This document shows positions 12,365 to 20,064 of a DNA stretch of 26,105 nt, piece after piece; positions within the stretch are counted from its first letter, which is position 1; each line of letters starts with the position of its first letter. The DNA comes from a virus. The stretch is taken from the IMG/VR virus record IMGVR_UViG_3300035670_001120, positions 1 to 26,105 of that record, one strand, 5' to 3'. The position numbers were made by a program, and so were the translations under genes. The notes under the pieces were generated by a model. It did not search any database and had not been told where the DNA came from. It was given only the letters and a program-made list of their open reading frames with translations.

Positions 12365-14377
12365 ATGACCTCAATGGAACAAAAAATCTGTATAAAATCC
12401 TTAGAATTTAAAGAAGATACTAAACTTTACGAGGGAATTATTGCTACATCTCATCTTGATAGAGGAAGAGATATATTGTCAAGAAAAGCACTAGAACAAA
12501 TCACAGCTTATATTAATAAGACTACGCAAGTAGGTGATGACATGGGTGCTTATAGACTTGTATCTTTAAGCCATGATTGGATTAAAGAGAACAATCCTGA
12601 ACTTGATGCTGTTGGTTACTTGTTACCTACGGCTGAAGTTATACAGCTAGAAGATGGACATTTCGGTGTGAAAGTTCAGATGAAACTAAATGAGTATTAT
12701 AGAGGAGATATGTCTCACGAAGAGATTAAACAACGAATAGAAGATGGATTTTTTGGAGGATTCTCTATTGAATACAGTACAGATGATAGACATTGCAAAT
12801 CAATTAGAATTGACAATGAACCTGCAAGATTTATAGACGAGCTTACAGGCTATGGTGGTACTGCTATTGCAAAGAGTAGAATGCAAATGAATCCTTATGC
12901 AGTAATGTATAAAGAAATTGAATTACAAATGGAATCCAAATCAAGCGATGTAGTTAATGAAACTCAAACAAAAGAAGAAGTTATCGTTGAAACAAAATTA
13001 GAAGAAACTGTGGTAGAAACTAGCACTGTTGAATCTAAGATTGAAGAAATGATTGCTCAACCTGCAACAGAAATAGCTCAAAAAGAGCAAAATTTTATAA
13101 ATAATAAAGTTGAAGGTTTATCTGTTAAGGAACTTTTGCAATCACAAGAGTTTAAAGAAGCAGTTCTTAACGAATTGAAAGTTGAAAAAAAAGTACTTAA
13201 AGTAAAAGAAGAAAAAATGGAGAATAAAATGAATATCTCAATTAAAGAAATGTCTGAAGCTCTAGAAGCTAAAGAATTTAATAAAGTTAAATATAACTCT
13301 GCTGCAAGTTTATACTTCAAAGAATCAGGAGTAGAAGGCGCATTAAGAGGTACAGGTATCCCTTTACACACGACATTAGATGTTAAATGTAATGGAACTA
13401 AAATTGAAATTGCAAACAAATTACAATTCAAAGATACACTAAACCAAGATTCAAACGCTTCAACATACACACAAAACAGTGTAGAATTTGCTGATGTATT
13501 TGTTCCAGGTCTAGTAGACACATTCAACAACCAAACTAACTTATTCGGTGCTCTAAGAAAAGTAGACAACATTGAAGGTTCAAATAAATACGGTTGGAGA
13601 ATTGGAACTTCACAACAAACTTCATTAGCTGTAGACCCAGATGATTCAAGTGTAAATAAAAAATACATGAATAAATTAAAATTACAAACACCAATTAAAG
13701 AATACAGACTTGGAGTTAGTGTGTCAGATTTCACATTAGTTCACTCAAGAGCTGCTGTTGGTGATTTATTCAGAATCGAAGTTGAAAAAGCTATGAGAGA
13801 TGTTATGAAAGACATTAACAAAGACCTATTCACTGAACAAGCTGACGGTACAGGAAACAAACTATTAGGTTTAGAAGCTGTTGCTGATTCTGCAGGTAAT
13901 ACTACTCTGTACGGATTAACAAGAAGTACTGCTAATAGATTAGCTCCAGACTCTGCAACTGACACATACGAAGCAGTTGGTGGTGCACTAACTACAGCTC
14001 TAATCAGAGGTGCAGCTAGAAAAGTTGAAGTTGAAGGCGCTCTAAGAAGTAACTTAAGAATTGTTTGTAATCCTGCAGTAAGAGATAAACTGTTCGAGTT
14101 AATGGACGACAATCAAAGATTCAATGGTTCAGCAGCAATGTTTGGATTCACTGGTCAAACTTCATACGATGGTATTCCTATGATTGTAGACTCAGATGCT
14201 CAAAGCGATGCATTATTCATTATTGATGACGAATCATACTACATTGTTGTATCAAGAGCACCACAAGTAATCGGTCTTGCTAAAGTAGGAGCAGCAGAAG
14301 AAGCATACGTAAGCGTATACTTAGCAGCTGTTTACGAACAACCAAGAAGAATTCACATGTTGGATACTTTATCATAA
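12365..14377 (+). CDS. Fused prohead protease and major capsid protein
   Basis: The 670-aa polyprotein joins two head genes. Residues 10-190 are an HK97-type prohead protease: IIATSHLDRGRDILS (25-39), the catalytic His in SLSHDW (H70) and the catalytic Ser in GGFSIEYS (S134). Residues 190-285 form a Glu/Val/Thr-rich, helical, scaffold-like linker. Residues 285-670 are an HK97-fold capsid protein, with an N-arm, VEFADVFVPGLVDTF, SNKYGWRIG and a C-terminal VSRAPQVIGL-type domain. Self-cleavage should release the capsid subunit from the scaffold. An internal TATA box at 13094 and in-frame ATGs at 13217 and 13229 could give extra capsid protein alone. A terminator-like palindrome follows the gene. 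Confidence 0.92.
   Translation: MTSMEQKICIKSLEFKEDTKLYEGIIATSHLDRGRDILSRKALEQITAYINKTTQVGDDMGAYRLVSLSHDWIKENNPELDAVGYLLPTAEVIQLEDGHFGVKVQMKLNEYYRGDMSHEEIKQRIEDGFFGGFSIEYSTDDRHCKSIRIDNEPARFIDELTGYGGTAIAKSRMQMNPYAVMYKEIELQMESKSSDVVNETQTKEEVIVETKLEETVVETSTVESKIEEMIAQPATEIAQKEQNFINNKVEGLSVKELLQSQEFKEAVLNELKVEKKVLKVKEEKMENKMNISIKEMSEALEAKEFNKVKYNSAASLYFKESGVEGALRGTGIPLHTTLDVKCNGTKIEIANKLQFKDTLNQDSNASTYTQNSVEFADVFVPGLVDTFNNQTNLFGALRKVDNIEGSNKYGWRIGTSQQTSLAVDPDDSSVNKKYMNKLKLQTPIKEYRLGVSVSDFTLVHSRAAVGDLFRIEVEKAMRDVMKDINKDLFTEQADGTGNKLLGLEAVADSAGNTTLYGLTRSTANRLAPDSATDTYEAVGGALTTALIRGAARKVEVEGALRSNLRIVCNPAVRDKLFELMDDNQRFNGSAAMFGFTGQTSYDGIPMIVDSDAQSDALFIIDDESYYIVVSRAPQVIGLAKVGAAEEAYVSVYLAAVYEQPRRIHMLDTLS
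13094..13102 (+). promoter_or_regulatory. Internal TATA box upstream of the capsid part
   Basis: TTTATAAAT, followed by AATAAA, is read in frame as FINNK. The predicted start at about 13124 leaves a leader of about 93 bases before ATG 13217 (Met285), near the beginning of the capsid domain. There is no start codon at the predicted start, so this is weaker than the other internal promoters. Confidence 0.4.
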
Positions 14378-14384
14378 GTATCTT

Positions 14385-14402
14385 TTACTTTTTAAAAAGT
14401 AA
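14385..14402 (+). terminator. Palindrome after the capsid gene
   Basis: TTACTTTTT (14385-14393) and AAAAAGTAA (14394-14402) form a perfect 18-bp palindrome 7 bases after the capsid stop. It contains T-runs and probably serves as an archaeal terminator or 3'-end signal. Confidence 0.45.
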
Positions 14403-14414
14403 CAAAATTTAAAT

Positions 14415-15050
14415 ATGACTATGAGATACTATAACCAAACTCCTGAACATATTGAAAAACAAATTGTTGATTTATATGTTAATGGGAAATATGGTTCTGT
14501 CACGATTAGTCAAAAATTAGATATAACTAAAAGAACAGTATTAACTGTACTTAATAGATACAATATTCCGAGAAGAAATCATAAAGAAGCATTAAAATTG
14601 CTACATGAAACAGGATTTCAAGTATGGAATAAAGATATCAAAGCCCCTCAAATTAGTAAAGCTAAATTTGGAAAAAAAAGACCTGACTTAATTGGAAATA
14701 CTTTTAGTAAAGGTAAAAGATTAGGTCATACGACTGGGTTTAAAAAAGGTCAAATTCCTTGGAATAAAAATATTAAAACTAATATAAAACCTTGGAATTA
14801 TATTGATGGTTTGAGTAACCACAAATATGGACCTGATTGGAATGAAGTAAGAAAACAAGTATTAATTAGAGATAATTTAACTTGTCAATCTTGTGGAGTT
14901 CAATATGTTCGTTTAGATGTTCACCATATAATACCTTTCAGATATGGTGGAAAAAATACTCTTGACAATTTAATTACAGTTTGTAGAAATTGTCATATGA
15001 GAATTGAAAGGAAAACACAAAAAATAATAAATAAAAAATGGCAGCAGTAG
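14415..15050 (+). CDS. HTH-NUMOD3-HNH homing endonuclease 4
   Basis: The 211-aa protein is a different class from the other three. It has an N-terminal helix-turn-helix (about residues 10-52), a run of NUMOD3-like Lys/Gly/Phe repeats (about 68-118, with KFGKKRPDLIG and GFKKGQIPWNK), and a C-terminal zinc-stabilised HNH: CQSC (157-160), DVHHIIP (168-174), NTLDNL (181-186) and CRNCH (190-194). It is thus a His-Cys/HNH nuclease with DNA-binding repeats. It lacks the kissing-loop leader. The start could be ATG 14415 or ATG 14421. Its C-terminus overlaps the start of the 90-aa gene by 13 bases, so the insertion sits right at that gene's 5' end. Confidence 0.87.
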   Translation: MTMRYYNQTPEHIEKQIVDLYVNGKYGSVTISQKLDITKRTVLTVLNRYNIPRRNHKEALKLLHETGFQVWNKDIKAPQISKAKFGKKRPDLIGNTFSKGKRLGHTTGFKKGQIPWNKNIKTNIKPWNYIDGLSNHKYGPDWNEVRKQVLIRDNLTCQSCGVQYVRLDVHHIIPFRYGGKNTLDNLITVCRNCHMRIERKTQKIINKKWQQ

Positions 15051-15310
15051 ATTATGTTTCAGGTACAGAAGTTGAGAATACATTAACTTCCACAAGAACA
15101 ATAAAGACATGGGTTTCCCCATCAACAATGGACTCAGCAGACACAGTTGTAGTTCCAACAATCACAGGTAAAACAGTTAGAATTATTTCAGCAAGAGATA
15201 ATACTACAGGTGATGCAATTACTTGCACAGTTTCAAGTTATACACTTACACTTGACGCTGCAGGTGGAACTACTGACCACGTTTACGTAGTTCAATACAT
15301 GTACGTATAA
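15038..15310 (+). CDS. Small beta-rich virion protein (possible head decoration)
   Basis: The 90-aa protein is Thr/Val/Ser-rich and predicted nearly all beta: TRTIKTWVSPSTMDSADTVV, then TVRIISARDNTTGD, then a YVVQYMYV end. It follows the capsid gene, interrupted only by a homing endonuclease, the usual place for a decoration or capsid-stabilising protein. It is followed immediately by an intrinsic-type terminator, as is the tail tube gene, suggesting high-level expression. The family is not recognised. Confidence 0.7.
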   Translation: MAAVDYVSGTEVENTLTSTRTIKTWVSPSTMDSADTVVVPTITGKTVRIISARDNTTGDAITCTVSSYTLTLDAAGGTTDHVYVVQYMYV

Positions 15311-15330
15311 ATAGGTTAAACCTATTTTTT
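15309..15330 (+). terminator. Hairpin-T6 terminator
   Basis: AAATAGG (15309-15315) pairs with CCTATTT (15321-15327), and the T-run extends to 15330. It overlaps the stop codon of the 90-aa gene. Confidence 0.65.
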
Positions 15331-15344
15331 AATTATTCTATAAA

Positions 15345-15557
15345 ATGGCATACATTGCAAAAGTTAATATTGGTGATTTTAAAAAAGGAGATGTTGTACC
15401 TGACGAACTAGCAGTAGTTTGGGCTACAATGTACAAAGAATCTCCTGTTGAAAAATCCGAAGAGTCAAAGGCTAAAGTTTCTATTCCTGAAGTTAAATCT
15501 GAAGAAGTAGAGAAAGTAGTAGCAAAACCTGCTAAAAAGAAAGGTTTGTTTGGATAA
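15345..15557 (+). CDS. Small protein with Lys/Glu-rich tail
   Basis: The 70-aa product has a compact N-terminus (MAYIAKVNIGDFKKGDVVPD) resembling a small SH3-like beta unit, a short helix, and a low-complexity tail of alternating Lys, Glu, Val and Pro ending in KKKGLFG. A similar small gene with a charged Lys-rich tail occurs at 20057 before the tail tube, so both may be accessory head-tail proteins. The start follows an AT-rich leader 14 bases after the terminator. No function is recognised. Confidence 0.65.
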   Translation: MAYIAKVNIGDFKKGDVVPDELAVVWATMYKESPVEKSEESKAKVSIPEVKSEEVEKVVAKPAKKKGLFG

Positions 15558-15558
15558 A

Positions 15559-15567
15559 TTTATAAAT
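15559..15567 (+). promoter_or_regulatory. TATA box before the 138-aa gene
   Basis: TTTATAAAT overlaps the end of the preceding gene and begins 23 and 29 bases before the ATGs at 15582 and 15588. By the spacing rule seen elsewhere, ATG 15588 would be the leaderless start. Confidence 0.55.
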
Positions 15568-15581
15568 TCTAAACTTTTATA

Positions 15582-15998
15582 ATGAGTATGGCTAGAGGAC
15601 ATACAGCATTATCACCATTGATTAATTCTCCACAAGATATTACAACTGATTGGGCAGATTTAGGAACAATCCATGATTGTTTTGGGTTCACAGTAATAGG
15701 TTTATACTTGAGATTAGATATTAACAGCTCACAGGATTTTAGAGTACGTGTAATAGGTAGGAAGTCTGAAACAGATTCAGTAGATTATTTAATACCTTAT
15801 AGATTAGAAACTATCGAGAATTCTTGGGTTAAATATGGTGAATATACTGAAGTAGACGTTGATGAAGATAAGAATATGCTTTTATTTTTTCATATTGAAG
15901 GAGTTTTACCTTTCTTTAAAATCCAAATCCAAGGTGGGTTTGTTGGAGTAACACCAGCACAAATTACTGAAGCACACTACATATTAGGTACTAGATAA
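15582..15998 (+). CDS. Probable minor virion protein, beta-sandwich-like
   Basis: The 138-aa protein is beta-rich: TVIGLYLRLDINSSQDFRVR, then YLIPYRLETIENSW, then MLLFFHIEGVLPFFKIQIQG. This alternation of strands with a final IQIQGG is common in phage capsid-fibre or decoration proteins. The next gene starts 1 base after its stop. TATA spacing favours the second Met (15588, MARGHTAL). No specific family is recognised; a virion surface role is an inference from context. Confidence 0.65.
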   Translation: MSMARGHTALSPLINSPQDITTDWADLGTIHDCFGFTVIGLYLRLDINSSQDFRVRVIGRKSETDSVDYLIPYRLETIENSWVKYGEYTEVDVDEDKNMLLFFHIEGVLPFFKIQIQGGFVGVTPAQITEAHYILGTR

Positions 15999-15999
15999 A

Positions 16000-17340
16000 A
16001 TGGTGCAAGAATCAGAACACCAGATTGCAAATGAAGAACATAGAACAAGTATAAATGCCAAAGCAGTTACTATGGTAAGTGGTGATAATGGTTCAAGTAT
16101 AAGTCTAATGAACCCATTACCTGTGGGATTTGGAGATAGTGCTAATATAGATGCATTTAGTAGACTTAGAGTATCACAACCTACAAACTTATTTTCTGTG
16201 TCAGCACAATATGGTGCAGTTACTGTTCAAATGGAGAGGGGTGCAACAGGTACAGGTATAGTTCCTACGCATGATGCAAATACGAGATTATGTGTCCTTA
16301 GTTGTACTGCAGGTTCAGGTACATCATTTATGCAATCATATAAGTATATCCCATATCAGCCAGCCAAGTCTCACGAGATTGCAGTTACGTTTGTGTGTGG
16401 TGCTGCAGTTGCTGGAGCAGTATTTGAAGCAGGATATTTCGATACTTATAATGGAATATTTTTCAGACAGAATGGAACTTCAGGATTACAAGTAGTTAGA
16501 AGAACATCTACTTCAGGTTCTGTTGTGGATAATGCTGTAAACCAAGCAGACTGGAACATAGATAAATTAGACGGTACAGGTAGAAGTGGATTGACATTAG
16601 ATATTACAAAAGCACAAATCCTATTCATCGACCTGCAATTCTTAGGCATGGGTAGAGTTAGATGTGGATTTGATATTGATGGTGTTCTATATTATTTCCA
16701 TGAATTTAAAAATGCAAATAATTTAGATGTACCTTATATGCAATCAGGAACATTACCTCTCCAAATCTTAGTAACTGCAACATCTACAGCAACCACTAAA
16801 ACAAGTTATTTTAAATGTGCAGCAGTTCATAGTGAAGGTGGTTTTGAAGAAGATAGAGCATATCAATTATCAACACCAGATGTAAGTGCAACAGCTGGAA
16901 ATGGCACTAGAGCACATATTGTATCAATCAGACCTAAAACGACATATAATGGGATAATAAATCGTGAAGATTTAGTATTAGGTCCTATTTCTATGCTTGT
17001 GACAGGAAATTCTCCAGTTTATTGGGAATTATTAATAGGTGGAACATTTAGTGTTGCTCCAACATGGGCAGACATAAATACAGCAAGTTCGGCATTTGAG
17101 TATGGAACAGGAGGAACATTTTCAGGACTTGGTACAGGAGGTATAGTTATTGCAAGTGGTTATGTTGCTGCAAGTGCGCAACAAAAAGAAGCATTATCTG
17201 CAGACATTACAAGTAAGTATGCTTGTGCATTAAACAGGGCTGGCGCACAAATAGCAACAGGAACATTCACTTTAGTTGCAACAGGAATTGGTGCAGCATC
17301 TGCTATGCGTGCAGCAATTAACTTTAAGGAGATAAGATAG
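16000..17340 (+). CDS. Virion structural protein (446 aa)
   Basis: The N-terminal region contains DAFSRLRVSQPTNLF (about residues 51-65), a signature I associate with phage structural proteins that start DAFGRLRVS-P. It is followed by long beta-rich, Gly/Thr/Ala-rich stretches with a jelly-roll or lectin-like middle (GIFFRQNGTSGLQVV, WNIDKLDGTGRSG) and a C-terminal Ala-rich beta region. It is probably a head-surface fibre or decoration protein, because it sits between the capsid and connector genes. It has no membrane span. It follows the previous gene by 1 base and precedes the next by 3. Confidence 0.72.
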   Translation: MVQESEHQIANEEHRTSINAKAVTMVSGDNGSSISLMNPLPVGFGDSANIDAFSRLRVSQPTNLFSVSAQYGAVTVQMERGATGTGIVPTHDANTRLCVLSCTAGSGTSFMQSYKYIPYQPAKSHEIAVTFVCGAAVAGAVFEAGYFDTYNGIFFRQNGTSGLQVVRRTSTSGSVVDNAVNQADWNIDKLDGTGRSGLTLDITKAQILFIDLQFLGMGRVRCGFDIDGVLYYFHEFKNANNLDVPYMQSGTLPLQILVTATSTATTKTSYFKCAAVHSEGGFEEDRAYQLSTPDVSATAGNGTRAHIVSIRPKTTYNGIINREDLVLGPISMLVTGNSPVYWELLIGGTFSVAPTWADINTASSAFEYGTGGTFSGLGTGGIVIASGYVAASAQQKEALSADITSKYACALNRAGAQIATGTFTLVATGIGAASAMRAAINFKEIR

Positions 17341-17343
17341 AAA

Positions 17344-17580
17344 ATGAGCGAACTAGAAAGTTTATTATGTAGAATGGCAGCACACGAGCTGGACTTAGGT
17401 CCAGAATGTAAAGGACACATGGCAATGCTTGACGAAGAAGCAATGGTTGGTACGTTTTGTGATATTAAACTATTACCTAAATATTGCGAAATGTATGAAT
17501 GGGTAGGAGATAGACAGTTTAAATGTAAATATGCAACTAAAAATATGTTAAATGTATATTGCTTATATGGTAAACAATGA
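17344..17580 (+). CDS. Cys-containing small protein
   Basis: The 78-aa protein has five spaced Cys residues (9, 22, 39, 48, 61; one more near the C-terminus at 73), an acidic N-terminus and a Tyr-rich C-terminus. The Cys residues do not form a classic CxxC knuckle, so a zinc site is uncertain. It is translated from the shared head operon and overlaps the next gene by up to 29 bases. No family is recognised. Confidence 0.6.
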   Translation: MSELESLLCRMAAHELDLGPECKGHMAMLDEEAMVGTFCDIKLLPKYCEMYEWVGDRQFKCKYATKNMLNVYCLYGKQ

Positions 17581-17821
17581 AAATCTTGAAAAATTACTCC
17601 AAAAGTCTGCACGATTACTATCTTGGTATGAATGTAACAAAACGTCTTATTTTCAAACTTATTTTAATAAACATTTTGCTATTGTTCGTAGTAATGGTTA
17701 TTTTGTTTGCTGTGAACAAATGGATACTAATACCGTAGAAGTATATTTTCGTGCAATAAATAATCCAGTTTATAGAACTTGTGGTGAAAAAATAAGAACT
17801 TTTATAAATAACAAAAACTAA
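17552..17821 (+). CDS. Unknown small protein ending in a promoter sequence
   Basis: The 89-residue frame starts at ATG 17552, or more likely at ATG 17567 (MVNNENLEKLL), which gives a smaller overlap. It contains an amphipathic helix (LEKLLQKSARLLSWY), a mixed strand region NGYFVCCEQMDTNTVEVYF and a C-terminal EKIRTFINNKN. The last residues are encoded by a TATA box (17801-17809), so the C-terminus is probably shaped by the promoter rather than by protein function. No function is recognised. Confidence 0.6.
   Translation: MYIAYMVNNENLEKLLQKSARLLSWYECNKTSYFQTYFNKHFAIVRSNGYFVCCEQMDTNTVEVYFRAINNPVYRTCGEKIRTFINNKN
17801..17809 (+). promoter_or_regulatory. TATA box in the end of the preceding gene
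   Basis: TTTATAAAT begins 32 bases before the ATG at 17833. The surrounding sequence from 17790 to 17810 repeats the internal promoter at 9991-10011 almost base for base. Confidence 0.6.
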
Positions 17822-17832
17822 AACATATTAAA

Positions 17833-17892
17833 ATGGTAAAAAAACTTTTTTACAAAATTAAGAAATTCTTCAGGAGATTATTTAGAAAGTAA
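17833..17892 (+). CDS. 19-residue cationic amphipathic peptide
   Basis: The frame ATG 17833 to TAA 17890-17892 encodes MVKKLFYKIKKFFRRLFRK. It has nine Lys/Arg and eight hydrophobic residues, with the periodicity of an amphipathic helix. It sits exactly 32 bases after the start of a strong TATA box and one base before the next gene, filling the only gap between two genes. The composition is that of membrane-active or nucleic-acid-binding peptides. It may be a lysis, antimicrobial-like or DNA-condensing peptide. A chance ORF cannot be excluded at this length. Confidence 0.5.
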   Translation: MVKKLFYKIKKFFRRLFRK

Positions 17893-17893
17893 A

Positions 17894-18991
17894 ATGGCAT
17901 ACATAACTACAACTCAATTAGCTGAAGTATTACAGATAAAAGCAAATGTTCCAGGCTGGGATATTGGAAGTTCTCCTACAAAAGAAGAAGTAGGTACTGG
18001 AAATAATACAACTTTAGTATTTTACTTGGACCAGAAAAACATACTATCAAGTAGTTACACTTTGTATTATGGTGCTACTGAACCTACAGCAACTGCATTA
18101 ACTGAAACTACACACTACACTTTAGATTTAACTAAAGGAATGGTTACTTTAACTACTGCAGGTAGAACATTAATTTCAACTAATAAAATCTATGCAGAGT
18201 ATTCTTATATCACTAATGGTATGAGCGATTTACAATTATCTACAGTTATTGCACGAGCAGAAGATAGAGTGAATAAAGGAACTAATACTATGTTCACTGA
18301 CGGTACTGCAACTAATCCTGACTATCCTGTACGAGTAGACGTTCTACCTTCCCAGGGAGAATATAATAGAGCTTACTTTACTAAGAAGAGACCAGTAATT
18401 GATGTTGTTGTAGCACTTGGTACAGATATATCAGCAGCAGCAACTTCGATTGATTTAGAGACTGGAGATGGCGCTAAATTACCTACGAGTGGTTCAATTG
18501 TAATTGGTTCAGAAATAATTAGTTATACTGGGATAGGTACTGATACTTTAACTGGTTGTGTTAGAGGTGAGCTTGGTTCTACTGCTGCAACACATACTAC
18601 TGCAGACGAGATACATACAACTATTGTTAGAGTGTCTGAAACTTATCAAGGTACTGCAGTTAGTTATAGTGTTCTTGCTTGGGACTCTGGATACTTTGCT
18701 GATGAAGATACTGGAAAGGTTTATATATATAAAGATACAGATGTAGATAGCATCACTGCTGACATACCTAATAGGTTTGAGGTAACTTACTATTATGGTT
18801 ATGATGAAGTTCCTGAAGACATTAAAAGATTAACACTATTATATGCAATTCAAATGTTGTTTAATGATACTATTAGTAAATCTTTAATTGGTGGAAAGAA
18901 CGAATTTAATCCAGAGATGTTAAACCCTAATGCTGACGAGATTAAAGAAATCTTGGACAAGTATAGAGTTTTAGACATGGGAAACACATAG
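17894..18991 (+). CDS. Head-tail connector with inserted beta domain
   Basis: The 365-aa protein starts with MAYITTTQLAEVLQI, a pattern of gp6/gp15-type adaptor proteins. It ends with VPEDIKRLTLLYAIQMLFND (about 310-329) followed by NADEIKEILDKYR, the helical core of such connectors. Between these are two beta-rich inserts rich in Thr and Gly (about 35-110 and 175-290), making it about three times the normal size. It should bind under the portal and connect it with the tail neck. A TATA-like run at 18722-18733 lies inside the frame, with no ATG at the proper distance. Confidence 0.75.
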   Translation: MAYITTTQLAEVLQIKANVPGWDIGSSPTKEEVGTGNNTTLVFYLDQKNILSSSYTLYYGATEPTATALTETTHYTLDLTKGMVTLTTAGRTLISTNKIYAEYSYITNGMSDLQLSTVIARAEDRVNKGTNTMFTDGTATNPDYPVRVDVLPSQGEYNRAYFTKKRPVIDVVVALGTDISAAATSIDLETGDGAKLPTSGSIVIGSEIISYTGIGTDTLTGCVRGELGSTAATHTTADEIHTTIVRVSETYQGTAVSYSVLAWDSGYFADEDTGKVYIYKDTDVDSITADIPNRFEVTYYYGYDEVPEDIKRLTLLYAIQMLFNDTISKSLIGGKNEFNPEMLNPNADEIKEILDKYRVLDMGNT

Positions 18992-19041
18992 AGATATGCT
19001 TGAGGGTATATTTTCTAAACTTTATCTGAGGATAACAAAAA

Positions 19042-19566
19042 ATGGTAGCAACACGAATCAACTATAGTAATATTCTAAGCCAGGCTTGGGAAAACATTTA
19101 CGATATTGTAAATAATAAGAGTTATGTCGCTGACCCTACAACTTCTTCAGCAGAGTTTAGGAAATGGGTATACTCAAGATTCCCAGACGTGAAGGCTAAT
19201 GATTTCAAAGGCTATCCATTTATTGTTATTCATCCTGCAAATGTAGAATTCTTAGATAATGCTAATTCTTTAGATAATGTATCTAAGATGATTGAATGGT
19301 CAGTTGATATTGATATTTACGCAAGTGATAGACAATATAATGGTAGAGGTCTAGATGGGAACGGTAGGGCTTATGTTACTGCAATCTCTGATGATATTAT
19401 CCAAACATTCAATACTATTGCCGTACGTAATACTTTGAAGGCTAATAATATCCAGTTTGCAAAAGTAAATTCTACTGGTAATGATGTTGATGATTTGAAT
19501 AATGAACGTATTTATGTTCAGTCCTTCACATTAACATTCAGAACTAAGATGAATGTGACTGCATAA
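19042..19566 (+). CDS. Tail completion/terminator-like protein
   Basis: The 174-aa protein has a short helix, then GYPFIVIHPANVEFLDN (about 57-73), then an alternating beta region MIEWSVDIDIYASDRQ (about 83-98), a helix and a final strand VQSFTLTFRTKMN. This fits the alpha/beta fold of tail terminator proteins (gpU-like), which cap the tail tube and join it to the head. The position between the connector and the gp10-like gene agrees. A GAGG sequence lies 11 bases upstream of the start. The next ATG follows its stop immediately. Confidence 0.65.
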   Translation: MVATRINYSNILSQAWENIYDIVNNKSYVADPTTSSAEFRKWVYSRFPDVKANDFKGYPFIVIHPANVEFLDNANSLDNVSKMIEWSVDIDIYASDRQYNGRGLDGNGRAYVTAISDDIIQTFNTIAVRNTLKANNIQFAKVNSTGNDVDDLNNERIYVQSFTLTFRTKMNVTA

Positions 19567-20064
19567 ATGGTAATTACTATTAGTATTCGTAACTTAAATG
19601 ACTTAAAAAAAGTAGACACTAGACTTAAGTATATGTCTACTGCAATGAGAAAAGTAAGCCATAAAGTTATGAGTAGATGGGGCCCAGTATTAGTTAGAGA
19701 TTTGAAAGCATCTGCTTCAAGAAATACCTTCGAAGGTGACTTACAAAAGAACGGTATTAATTGGGTACAGAAACCACACTCTGGTGAATTACATATGAGT
19801 CTTGCTGGTATCTACCTTGATAGTATGAACCCTCATTGGGTTAATATTCAAAGGAATAGACCAAAATTACTTAGATGGGCTAGAAGAGCACAGAATACTA
19901 ATATTAAGAAAGCAGCTAATGCTATTGCTGCAGGTAGAAGACAGAAGTATGGTATCTTTGTAAAGAAACACCCGTTCATTAATGCAGGATATAGACTTGC
20001 AAGACCTAAACTGACTAGAATGTTAAAAGCAGAAATGGATAAAGTAACAAAGAAAAATGTATAA
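19567..20064 (+). CDS. HK97 gp10-like neck protein
   Basis: The 165-aa basic protein begins MVITISIRNLNDLKKVDTRL, the usual start of the HK97 gp10 family, followed by a long basic helix, a WVNIQRNRPKLLRWARR middle and a C-terminal helix after HPFINAGYRLARPKL (about 138-152), which is the family's conserved P-hairpin-helix end. It functions in head-tail joining. It starts directly after the preceding stop and overlaps the next small gene by 8 bases. Confidence 0.75.
   Translation: MVITISIRNLNDLKKVDTRLKYMSTAMRKVSHKVMSRWGPVLVRDLKASASRNTFEGDLQKNGINWVQKPHSGELHMSLAGIYLDSMNPHWVNIQRNRPKLLRWARRAQNTNIKKAANAIAAGRRQKYGIFVKKHPFINAGYRLARPKLTRMLKAEMDKVTKKNV

Noticed and set aside
13078-13734. Long minus-strand ORFs opposite the capsid, tape measure and hub genes (also 13741-14112, 22480-22791, 23077-23442)
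   Set aside because: They are shadows of strongly supported plus-strand genes, with Ser/Leu/Ala-rich, domain-free translations.
18722-18733. Strong TATA-like run inside the connector gene
   Set aside because: No ATG or structured element lies about 30 bases downstream, so there is nothing to support a functional promoter.
18996-19067. 23-residue ORF overlapping the start of the tail completion gene
   Set aside because: It has no promoter at the proper distance and overlaps the next gene by 26 bases. It could be a leader peptide but is not supported.
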